Positions 19,632 to 27,393 of a stretch of DNA of 64,000 nt are shown piece after piece. Source of the DNA: Candidatus Solibacter usitatus (GTDB lineage: Bacteria > Acidobacteriota > Terriglobia > Bryobacterales > Bryobacteraceae); contig JACPVQ010000205.1 in NCBI GenBank assembly GCA_016191645.1, forward strand, positions 1 through 64,000, read 5' to 3'. Position numbers and translations under genes: made by a program. Positions within the stretch are counted from its first letter, which is position 1. The number at the start of each line of letters is the position of its first letter. The notes beneath the pieces are model-generated. The model did not search any database. It saw only the letters and a list, made by a program, of their open reading frames with translations, and was not told where the DNA came from.

Positions 19632-20663
19632 TTATTCTACCAATCCTGCGGCGAACGCGTCGAGGGCGATGCCTTTCTGCACATTGCGCCGCGAAAACTC
19701 CACCAGTTCATCGGTGCGCGCCGCAGCCGCGCGCAGCCATTCAAAAGTGCTGTTTGCCGCGATCCGCCGCAGGCGCGGACTGAGGTCCGGATTGTTGCGC
19801 GCGTCCAATCCCTCGCGCAACAAAAGAATGTCCTCCAGCAATCCATACAGAGGCTTCAAATAGAATTCGAGTTTCTCGCCGCGGCTTGCGGAGATCTTTT
19901 CCGAATGGCCAATCCAATCGGAAAACTTCGACTGATGGGCGGCCGTTTCGAGCAGCGCCAGCATGCGTTCGCGGCGCTTGTCCCATATCTCCAGATCCAT
20001 GGACGCGGCAACTCCCGGCGATCCGCCGGCAAGAGGAATGCGGCGGTCCTGGGCATTCATACCGCGCGTTTTGGCAAACGCCTGCATATCCGCGGCGGAA
20101 AGCGTGTGCATGGAAAAGCTCACGGAGCGCGAGCGAATGGTGGGCAGCAGATCGTAGTCGTTCTCCGCCGTCAGGATGAGGATGAGATGGGCGGGCGGCT
20201 CTTCCAACAGCTTCAGCAGCGAATTGGCGGCTTGTTCGTTGGCGCGGTCGATGCGATCGATGAGGAAGATGCGATGTTGTCCTTTGGACGGACTGAATGC
20301 CGAGCGTTCTTTCAACAGGCGGGTTTGTTGAATGGAGATTTGGCGCAAGGGGCCATCGGGAGGAAGCGTAATAAAATCGGGATGCGAGGCCAGCAGCAGA
20401 GGATCGTCGGCGCGTTTGTCCGAAGGCAGCTTCTCGCGTTCGGCGAGAAGTTCCAGATTAGCGGGCAGGCTCAAATCGTCCAACTCGATCTTGTCAGCGC
20501 CGCCCAGAAGCGCCGCCGCGAACCTTCTTGCCAGCGTCGCTTTGCCAATTCCCTCGGCGCCCACAAACAGCAGCGTTTGGGGAATGCGATTCTGGCGCAC
20601 CATGTTGTCCAGCGCCGCGGCAGTGGCGCTATTGCCGAAGAAATCCGGAAACGCGCCGCTCAT
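19632..20663 (-). CDS. holB: DNA polymerase III delta' subunit
   Basis: LLFVGAEGIGKATLARRFAAALLG; IDRANEQAANSLLKLLEEPPAHLILILTAEN; sensor TIRSRSVSFSM. Confidence 0.88.
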   Translation of the reverse strand: MSGAFPDFFGNSATAAALDNMVRQNRIPQTLLFVGAEGIGKATLARRFAAALLGGADKIELDDLSLPANLELLAEREKLPSDKRADDPLLLASHPDFITLPPDGPLRQISIQQTRLLKERSAFSPSKGQHRIFLIDRIDRANEQAANSLLKLLEEPPAHLILILTAENDYDLLPTIRSRSVSFSMHTLSAADMQAFAKTRGMNAQDRRIPLAGGSPGVAASMDLEIWDKRRERMLALLETAAHQSKFSDWIGHSEKISASRGEKLEFYLKPLYGLLEDILLLREGLDARNNPDLSPRLRRIAANSTFEWLRAAAARTDELVEFSRRNVQKGIALDAFAAGLVE

Positions 20664-21814
20664 GCTTCCAGCGCCGTTCGCAAGGTTTCGGCAAGTTTGG
20701 CCAGGCGATACGGCTTCTGCAAAAAGCCTTTTGCGCCGGCGGCAATCAGCGCGTCGATCGCCGCGTCGCGATTGTAACCGCTGGTCAGCACAATCCGCAC
20801 CGAGGGGTCGATCTCGCGCAACTGCTCAAACAATTGCCCGCCGCTCAGGCCGGGCATGACCAAGTCTACGATGACGATGTCGATTTCGCATCCGCGCTCC
20901 TGATAATAATCGAGCGCCGCCTGCGCGTCGCGCACGCAGACCGCCGTGTAACCCGCGCTGGCCAGCATGCGCACCGCCACTTGCCGCACCACTTCCTCGT
21001 CGTCCACCACCAGCACGCATCCGCGGCCCTTTTGCGCGGCCGCCGCGGCGGGTTCGCCGCTCAGCGGCGCGCGGTCGCGCGCAAGCGGAAGCAATACGTG
21101 GAAACATGCGCCAGGGCCGCTATCATCCAACTCGATACTGCCGCCATGCGCGCGCACAATGCTCTGCACGACGGTGAGGCCCATGCCTGTCCCTTTTCCC
21201 GGATCTTTAGTAGTGAAAAACGGTTCGAAGATGCGTCCGCGAATGGGTTCGGGAATTCCCGGGCCGGTGTCGCTCACCAGCACGCGCACCGATCCGCCGG
21301 CGTTCTCCGTGCCCAGTGTCAGCGTGCCGCCTTCGGACATGGCATCGCGGGCGTTCAGCGCGAGGTTGAGAAAGACTTGAAAAATCTGGCTCGCCTCGCC
21401 CATCACGCGCGGCGTGGCCGCTTCCAGTTTTGATTCCAGGCGAATGTTTTTGTCGATGGTGTGTCGCAGCAGGTCGGCGACTTCAGAGAGCGTATGATGC
21501 ACATCGACGCGCGTGCGGCGGCCTGTGCCACGCCGCGCAAAGCCAAGAATTTGCGCCGTCAATTGCGAGGCGCGTTCGGCGGCTTTCTCGATTACGTCGA
21601 GCGCTTCCAGCACATGCGGCGGAATGGCGGGATCTTCGCGCAGCACACTGGCATAGCCCAGAATTGCGGTCAGCAGATTGTTGAAGTCATGCGCGACGCC
21701 GCCCGCAAGCGACCCGATGGCCAGCAGTTTCTGCGCCTGGGCAAGTTGCGATTCGAGATCTTCCACTCGCCGGCGCAATTGGGTTTCGGTGCTCTGCGAC
21801 GATTCCCGTGTCAT
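20660..21814 (-). CDS. Hybrid histidine kinase with C-terminal receiver domain
   Basis: GGVAHDFNNLLTAILGYASVL; DTGPGIPEPIRGRIFEPFFTTKDPGKGTGMGL; REC VLVVDDEEVVRQVAVRML..VDLVMPGLSGGQL. Confidence 0.93.
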   Translation of the reverse strand: MTRESSQSTETQLRRRVEDLESQLAQAQKLLAIGSLAGGVAHDFNNLLTAILGYASVLREDPAIPPHVLEALDVIEKAAERASQLTAQILGFARRGTGRRTRVDVHHTLSEVADLLRHTIDKNIRLESKLEAATPRVMGEASQIFQVFLNLALNARDAMSEGGTLTLGTENAGGSVRVLVSDTGPGIPEPIRGRIFEPFFTTKDPGKGTGMGLTVVQSIVRAHGGSIELDDSGPGACFHVLLPLARDRAPLSGEPAAAAAQKGRGCVLVVDDEEVVRQVAVRMLASAGYTAVCVRDAQAALDYYQERGCEIDIVIVDLVMPGLSGGQLFEQLREIDPSVRIVLTSGYNRDAAIDALIAAGAKGFLQKPYRLAKLAETLRTALEA

Positions 21815-21968
21815 GGTTTGCGCTAACTGTCATCTTAGCAGGGTGGGGCAGATCTCCAGATCTGCGGAGGGGTCTCCAGACCCCGACTCGTTCGCGCAGC
21901 GAACGATGGCCGCTGCGCGGCCATGCGGGATCTGGAGATCCCGCTGCTCGACTTTGGCCTTTTGTCCT

Positions 21969-23411
21969 TCACCCATTGGCGTAGCAAACAGCGGATGCGA
22001 TAGGGAAAGAGTATTTCTCCGGCTTCCTATCTGCGGGCGGTTTCGACGCGAAGCCGGAGAAACTATCAATGCCGAGGCCGCGTCCCCAAACCTCGGCACG
22101 CAAGTTATGCAGCAGTTGTTGTGTTGAGTTGCGTGGGCCCTTGGAACTGGCAGCCCATTTGGGTTGGGGCAGCAAGCCCTCGCTGGAATGGCCGAAGGCG
22201 CGCTGCCCGGCGACCAGCAGCATGCCATAAGCAGCGACGGTGAGTGCTGGGGCGGATTCGACGGAGGTCTCCGCTCGCACCTGTGCTTGGCCAACACCGA
22301 GCAGAGTCTTCTCGTCACGGAAGTTTACCTCGATGTCCCAGCGCTGGAAGTACGATTCGATGATCGTGCGCGGGTCCAGTTCCGGGTCGGTGCAGATGAG
22401 GAATGCGGGATCGCGATAGAGCAGTTTGGAGCCTTTGCGCAAACGGTAGGCAAGCGGCCGGATGACGATCAGTTGCAGCAACTGGGCACCCGTTGTGCGC
22501 CATAACAGATGGGGAATGCGTTTATAGCAGAGTGTATGACTGATGCCGGAATGGACGAACGTCATGGTTTCCCAGGGTTGGGAATCACTGCTGCGGAATT
22601 GATCGGGAGTGGGAGCGGCAGCGCCGTAAACAAGACGGCGGCCCTGAGCTTTCCTCTGGTCAGAGTCCGGCGGAAAACACAGATTGGCATCTTTTCGAAT
22701 TCGTCCGATACAGACGGTGTGAGGTGGAATTTGCTTCAACACAGTGGAGTTGGTGAAGCCGCCGTCGAAAGCGAGTAATAAGGTGCGGTTGCGGCCACCG
22801 GGATCCAGATCCAGGGACTGGCGGAGTAGAATCATCTGCTGGGCAGCACGCAGACTGAGCCGGGACGAACTTGCGTCCAGACGGTATTGGGTGCGGTCGG
22901 CGTCGGTAGCCTGACGACCCGGTTTGGGCGGCGTGGGAGCGTGAAGGAAGGCAATGGGAGCCAACCGGAATGCTCCTTCTTTGCCGGGCATGGCGGCGGA
23001 GATCTGAAGAAAGCGCTGTGCACGTACGAAGTTGGTCTGGAAGCGCGGCCCGAGCGGATCTCGTCGCCAAGCCACTCCTGGCGTATGCAGACCGGAGCGG
23101 CGCAGGAGTGTATCGTCGATGACGGCGCGAAACGGTGCGCCGGCGGGCAGTTCGTCGGCGATCGCACGGCGGACGACAGAGAACATCTCCGGCAGGGGAA
23201 GCCGATCATGAGAGAAGAGTCTATAGGAAGCGCTCCAATCGCGAAACTGAGAGCCGGAAGTGGTGAGTAGGCCAGTGACGGTGCGGCGGCCGAGACAGAG
23301 AAGAGAGCTCAGCGCGAGGGTTTGCGCGTGATCGGCGACACGGCGCTGTGGGAAGGCGGGGAGGCATTGGTTCCAGAGGTGCTCGAACTGGGGGAGGAGA
23401 CCGGCGGAGTT
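21969..23411 (-). CDS. IS DDE transposase (frame 2, likely produced by -1 frameshift from the upstream AbrB-like ORF)
   Basis: NSAGLLPQFEHLWNQCLPAFPQRRVADHAQTLALSSLLCLGRRTVTGLLTTSGSQFRDWS...YFQRWDIEVNFRDEKTLLGVGQAQVR; open continuously to 23411 with no ATG/GTG/TTG until 23186. Confidence 0.8.
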   Translation of the reverse strand, partial: NSAGLLPQFEHLWNQCLPAFPQRRVADHAQTLALSSLLCLGRRTVTGLLTTSGSQFRDWSASYRLFSHDRLPLPEMFSVVRRAIADELPAGAPFRAVIDDTLLRRSGLHTPGVAWRRDPLGPRFQTNFVRAQRFLQISAAMPGKEGAFRLAPIAFLHAPTPPKPGRQATDADRTQYRLDASSSRLSLRAAQQMILLRQSLDLDPGGRNRTLLLAFDGGFTNSTVLKQIPPHTVCIGRIRKDANLCFPPDSDQRKAQGRRLVYGAAAPTPDQFRSSDSQPWETMTFVHSGISHTLCYKRIPHLLWRTTGAQLLQLIVIRPLAYRLRKGSKLLYRDPAFLICTDPELDPRTIIESYFQRWDIEVNFRDEKTLLGVGQAQVRAETSVESAPALTVAAYGMLLVAGQRAFGHSSEGLLPQPKWAASSKGPRNSTQQLLHNLRAEVWGRGLGIDSFSGFASKPPADRKPEKYSFPIASAVCYANG

Positions 23412-23596
23412 TTTTTTAAAGCGGACGGCGGAGGATCGCGACGATGCAGGGCAAGCAGGGCCTTATTCTCGACAATCCACTCGACGGTTTCGCCGCGAGA
23501 GAACTCCATCGCCTGAGCGAGAGCAGAGGGAAAGTTGATATACCACTGCTCGCTGGCAGCGCGTTTGATGAGTTGGACTTTGGTGGGGAACCCCAT
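23309..23596 (-). CDS. AbrB-like short ORF of the IS (frame 1)
   Basis: MGFPTKVQLIKRAASEQWYINFPSALAQAMEFSRGETVEWIVENKALLALHR resembles a SpoVT/AbrB fold; the remainder is a low-complexity tail. Confidence 0.65.
   Translation of the reverse strand: MGFPTKVQLIKRAASEQWYINFPSALAQAMEFSRGETVEWIVENKALLALHRRDPPPSALKKTPPVSSPSSSTSGTNASPPSHSAVSPITRKPSR
23411..23417 (-). other. Candidate programmed -1 ribosomal frameshift heptamer A_AAA_AAA
   Basis: A8 run on the minus strand (T8 at 23410-23417) read in frame as TTA AAA AAA; a -1 slip gives AAC TCC GCC GGT..., which enters the transposase frame exactly. Confidence 0.7.
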
Positions 23597-23743
23597 GGAA
23601 GATCCTTTCGGTCACACTCTAGTCATATAACTAGATACCACAATTCAAGCAGAGATACAACATGGGTCGCAAGAAATGTTTTTTATCTAGTGAAAGGCCA
23701 AAGCCGAGTCGGCCGCGAAGCGGCCGCCTGGGAGATTCCGTTG

Positions 23744-24832
23744 CTACCGGCAGAGACGGTCTGGAGACCGTCTCGCAGATCTGGAGATCTGCCCCACAGC
23801 GAGGAACTCCTCTAACAGAAGGTGGAAATGGTGTACGCCGTTTTCCCGTTTCACGGAGTAACGTCCGCGATCGTACGAGCGTGATTGCAACCCCTTCTGC
23901 ACGGATTCACAGATGCGGATATCTTCCTGTTGGATCTCATCGCTGAAGGCAATTGCCGCCGGGTCCAACTCCTTCCCGGCGTAACTGAACCATTCAAAAA
24001 TCGTCAACGTCCGGTCGTGACCCAGCGGAAGGATGATGTTGACGCTCAGATTGTCCGGGTAGATGTTCAACATCAAGTTGGGAAAAACCCAATAATAAAG
24101 CGCCTGTTGACCAGCCGCCGCATCATCGTAGCGGCGAGGTTCATCGCGCCCGGACCGCGGCGGACGGATGGGCGCGTACTGTGACGAATAGTAGCGCGCG
24201 GTATCGACGCGATATGCGTTGTAGTCGAGCTCGCGAAACAACGACGGATGCGCGGCGGGCAGATGGTAGCCCTCCAGATAGTTGTCGACGTAAACCTTCC
24301 AGTTGCAGGCGATCGTGTAATCCCGCCTGTGGGCGAAATGCAGCCGCTGAGCGTGTTCAGGAATGCCTTGAATCATCTCAGCGAACGGAATTGCCTGCGC
24401 GTCGAGATTGACAAAAACGTATGGACCCCACTCCGTCAAACCATACGCCGGCAAGCGCACATCTTCCTTCTTCCAACACTCGACGCCCTCAAATTCCGGT
24501 GCGTTCAACAGGTTGCCATCCAAGGCGTAGGTCCACGCGTGATAAGGGCAGCGAAGCGATTTCGCATTCCCGTGCTCTGAAAGAATCACGGATGCGCGGT
24601 GGCGGCACACATTGGAGAACGCTCGCAATATTCCATCGTGCCCACGTACAACGGCGACAGGCTCGCCGGCAATCTCACCGGCGCAATAATCTCCGACATT
24701 TGCAACCTGTGCCCGGTGGCAAAGAGGCTGCCAGGTTCGCCAGAAAACACCTTCCTTTTCAGCGTTTAGAAAAGACGGGTCCGTATACCATTGCGAAGGA
24801 ATTGTGGACGCGCGTGCTAGGTTGGGCTCCAT
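23744..24832 (-). CDS. Rieske-type ring-hydroxylating / choline-monooxygenase-like oxygenase alpha subunit
   Basis: CRHRASVILSEHGNAKSLRCPYHAW (Rieske C-x-H/C-x2-H); CNWKVYVDNYLEGYHLPAAHPSL (mononuclear Fe site); C-terminal VGQISRSARRSPDRLCR is encoded by repeat copy B. Confidence 0.92.
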   Translation of the reverse strand: MEPNLARASTIPSQWYTDPSFLNAEKEGVFWRTWQPLCHRAQVANVGDYCAGEIAGEPVAVVRGHDGILRAFSNVCRHRASVILSEHGNAKSLRCPYHAWTYALDGNLLNAPEFEGVECWKKEDVRLPAYGLTEWGPYVFVNLDAQAIPFAEMIQGIPEHAQRLHFAHRRDYTIACNWKVYVDNYLEGYHLPAAHPSLFRELDYNAYRVDTARYYSSQYAPIRPPRSGRDEPRRYDDAAAGQQALYYWVFPNLMLNIYPDNLSVNIILPLGHDRTLTIFEWFSYAGKELDPAAIAFSDEIQQEDIRICESVQKGLQSRSYDRGRYSVKRENGVHHFHLLLEEFLAVGQISRSARRSPDRLCR

Positions 24833-24855
24833 GGCTCGTATGCTAGTATGCCGCA

Positions 24856-26151
24856 ATGACTCAGCAGCGGTACGAATTGCAGCGTGCATTGGGTACCGCG
24901 TTCGGCGTTGCGGTGGGCGTCGGAACCATGATCGGCGTTGGGATCTTGCGCAGGCCCGGCGAAATCGCAAAGCTGCTCGGTGAGCCATGGGCCATCTACG
25001 CCATCTGGCTTGCGGGCGCTCTCTATTCCTTTCTCGGCGCACTCTGCGTAGCGGAACTGGCGACGATGATTCCGCGCGCGGGAGCGTTCACTGTTTATGC
25101 GCGCCAGGCATTGGGGCCGACGGCCGGCTTCGCGGTGGGTTGGACCGATTGGTTGTTGAACTCCGCTTCCCTAGCCTATGGAACCATCGCGGTGGCGGAG
25201 CTGATTCCGAGATTCTGGCCGCGGACGGGAGGCTGGACCGTACCCGCCGCGCTTCTGCTGGTCGCATCCCTCGCTTTCGTCCAATACAAAGGAATCGGAG
25301 CGAACAGCCTCGCCCAACAATCGCTGAGCCTTCTGGTGTTCCTTGTTTTTGCAGGCCTCATCGCGGCATGTTTTCTTCATGCGCCGGCAAGCGCTTCTTC
25401 CGGCGGCGGCGCGGCGGGCGCCGGTCTATGGCTGCTGGCCTTCCGTTCGATCCTGGTTTCCTACGACGGATGGTATCAGCCGGCGTACTTCACGGAAGAG
25501 AACCGCGATCCTGGCCGCGGATTGCCGCGGGCGCTCTTCGGCGGGCTTGCGACGGTGACTGCGGTCTATCTTCTCATCAACGCCGCTCTTCTTCACATCT
25601 TTCCCGTTGCAACGCTGGCCGCATCCGCGATGCCGGTGAGCGACGCCGCGAGGTTGGTTGCGGGCCAATCGGGCGATGCCGTCATCGCTCTCCTCTCTTC
25701 CTGCGCGCTGCTGAGCATGGCGAACGCTTCACTCGCGGGCGGCGCTCGCATTCTGTTGGGTGCAACGCGGGCACTTCCCGGATGGGACGGCATCACGGAA
25801 GTGCGAAATACCGGCACGCCATGGGCCGCTACCATGGCGACGGAGCTCACAGCCGCGGCGATGATAGTGAGCGGAGCGTTCGACACGCTGTTGAATCTGG
25901 CGGGGGTATTACTGGTGGTCCTGTACAGCTCCGCCTACATCTCGCTGGTCGTTCTGCGCCGTCGCGAACCTGCCGCGCCGCGCCCGTTCCGGACGCCTGC
26001 GTATTCCGTTGTCACCGGCGTGCTGCTTGTTTCGGGAGCGGCATTCCTCTGCGGCATCGCGATGGAAGACGGGCGTACGTTTCTTGCCGCCATCGCCTGC
26101 ATCGGAGTGAGCTTTCTGTTGCTCGTTGCCCGGCGCTACACTCGGCAATAG
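24856..26151 (+). CDS. APC-superfamily amino acid permease
   Basis: GVGTMIGVGILRRPGEIAKLLGEPWAIYAIWLAGALYSFLGALCVAELATMIPRAGAFTVYARQALG; 12-TM-like profile. Confidence 0.92.
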   Translation: MTQQRYELQRALGTAFGVAVGVGTMIGVGILRRPGEIAKLLGEPWAIYAIWLAGALYSFLGALCVAELATMIPRAGAFTVYARQALGPTAGFAVGWTDWLLNSASLAYGTIAVAELIPRFWPRTGGWTVPAALLLVASLAFVQYKGIGANSLAQQSLSLLVFLVFAGLIAACFLHAPASASSGGGAAGAGLWLLAFRSILVSYDGWYQPAYFTEENRDPGRGLPRALFGGLATVTAVYLLINAALLHIFPVATLAASAMPVSDAARLVAGQSGDAVIALLSSCALLSMANASLAGGARILLGATRALPGWDGITEVRNTGTPWAATMATELTAAAMIVSGAFDTLLNLAGVLLVVLYSSAYISLVVLRRREPAAPRPFRTPAYSVVTGVLLVSGAAFLCGIAMEDGRTFLAAIACIGVSFLLLVARRYTRQ

Positions 26152-26163
26152 AGGACCTCGCTT

Positions 26164-27393
26164 ATGTCCGTCAAACAACGTCCGCCAACGGCAATTCTCA
26201 CCCGCGGCTTCGATCCGACGCTCTCCGTCGGTTCCGCCCGTCCGGCGGTGTTTCGCAGTTCTACTTATGTTTTCTCAAGCCCAGAGGCCGCCGAGCGGGC
26301 ATTCGACATCATGGCGGGACGCGCCGCGGCCACACCCGGGGAAAATGTCGATCTTGTCTACAGCCGGTTCAATCATCCCAACGCCGAGATTCTGGAAGAT
26401 CAAATCGTTCCGTTGGAGCGTGGAGCCGCCGCGGCCGCGGCGTTCAACTCCGGCATGGCGGCCATCATGACGGCCATCCTGGCGTTCACGCGCCCGGGCG
26501 ATCATATTGTTTTCACCGTGCCCATCTACGGCGGCACGGAGCACTTCATCCATGAATTCCTGCAGCCTTTCGGCATTTCCAGCACCGCCGTCCGCGCCGG
26601 CTGCAACGGCGATCTTGCCGCTGCCATTCGCAACGCGCCGAACTTGCGCGTGGTGTTGATTGAAACCCCGGCCAACCCGACGCTCGTCATGACCGATATC
26701 CGGCAGGCGGTGGAGGCCTCGGCTGCGCACAATCCGCGGCCGCTCGTAATGGTGGATAACACCTTCCTCGGGCCGTGCTTCCAGCATCCGTTGGTTTGCG
26801 GCGCGGACGTCGTGCTCTATTCCGCCACGAAGTATCTGGGAGGCTTCAGCGATCTGCTCGGCGGTATCGCGTTGACGCGGGATCCGGAACTGATTCGCAA
26901 GATCAAGAGCTGGCGCGGATTGTTTGGAAACATTTTGCAGCCCGATGAATGCTGGATGCTCGATTCGCGCCTGCCCACGGTAACGCTGCGCATGAACCGT
27001 GCGAGTAAGAACGCGCAGCGCATCGCCGAGCGCCTGGCGGCTCACAGGAACATCCGCCGCATCTATTACCCGACGCTGTTTGAAGACCCGGAGCAAGTGC
27101 GCATTCGTCTCGCGCAATGCGACTATCCCGGCGCAATCATCTCCTTGGACCTCAAAGGAGGTAAGCCGGCGGCGTTTGAATTCCTGCGCAATGTGAAACT
27201 CGCGCGCAACGCCGTTTCATTGGGCGGCGTGGAAACACTTGCCTGCCACCCAAAATCAACGACGCACTCCGCCGTTTCCGCGGAAGAGCTCGAGATCGCC
27301 GGCGTCACCGATGGCTTGGTGCGCATTTCCATTGGCGTGGAAGACTGGCGCGACTTGCTGGCGGATTTCGAGCAGGCATTGGATTCCATTTGA
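26164..27393 (+). CDS. Cys/Met metabolism PLP-dependent enzyme (cystathionine gamma-synthase/lyase family)
   Basis: LVYSRFNHPNAEILEDQIVPLE; MVDNTFLGPCFQHPLVCGADVVLYSATKYLGGFSDLLGG; SLGGVETLACHPKSTTHS. Confidence 0.93.
   Translation: MSVKQRPPTAILTRGFDPTLSVGSARPAVFRSSTYVFSSPEAAERAFDIMAGRAAATPGENVDLVYSRFNHPNAEILEDQIVPLERGAAAAAAFNSGMAAIMTAILAFTRPGDHIVFTVPIYGGTEHFIHEFLQPFGISSTAVRAGCNGDLAAAIRNAPNLRVVLIETPANPTLVMTDIRQAVEASAAHNPRPLVMVDNTFLGPCFQHPLVCGADVVLYSATKYLGGFSDLLGGIALTRDPELIRKIKSWRGLFGNILQPDECWMLDSRLPTVTLRMNRASKNAQRIAERLAAHRNIRRIYYPTLFEDPEQVRIRLAQCDYPGAIISLDLKGGKPAAFEFLRNVKLARNAVSLGGVETLACHPKSTTHSAVSAEELEIAGVTDGLVRISIGVEDWRDLLADFEQALDSI

Larger units (their letters stand above)
21947..23708 (-). 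mobile_element. IS element (IS4-like DDE type) with AbrB-like first ORF
   Basis: Imperfect 16-bp inverted repeats CTCG(A/G)CTTTGGCCTTT at 21947-21962 and 23693-23708 flank the two ORFs; no obvious target-site duplication seen. Confidence 0.75.
21843..23797. repeat. Modular palindromic element, copy B, interrupted by an IS (left part 21843-21946, right part 23709-23797)
   Basis: Left GTGGGGCAGATCTCCAGATCTGC and right GCAGATCTGGAGATCTGCCCCAC are perfect inverted repeats; internal hairpins on both sides of the IS. Confidence 0.8.

Noticed and set aside
23309-23596. AbrB-like ORF as an antitoxin of a toxin-antitoxin pair
   Set aside because: Lies within the IS inverted repeats and runs into the transposase frame at the slippery site; no toxin-like partner ORF.
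24987-26555. 522-aa plus-strand ORF overlapping the APC permease in another frame
   Set aside because: Arg/Ser/His-rich alternate-frame reading; the permease frame is hydrophobic and family-like.
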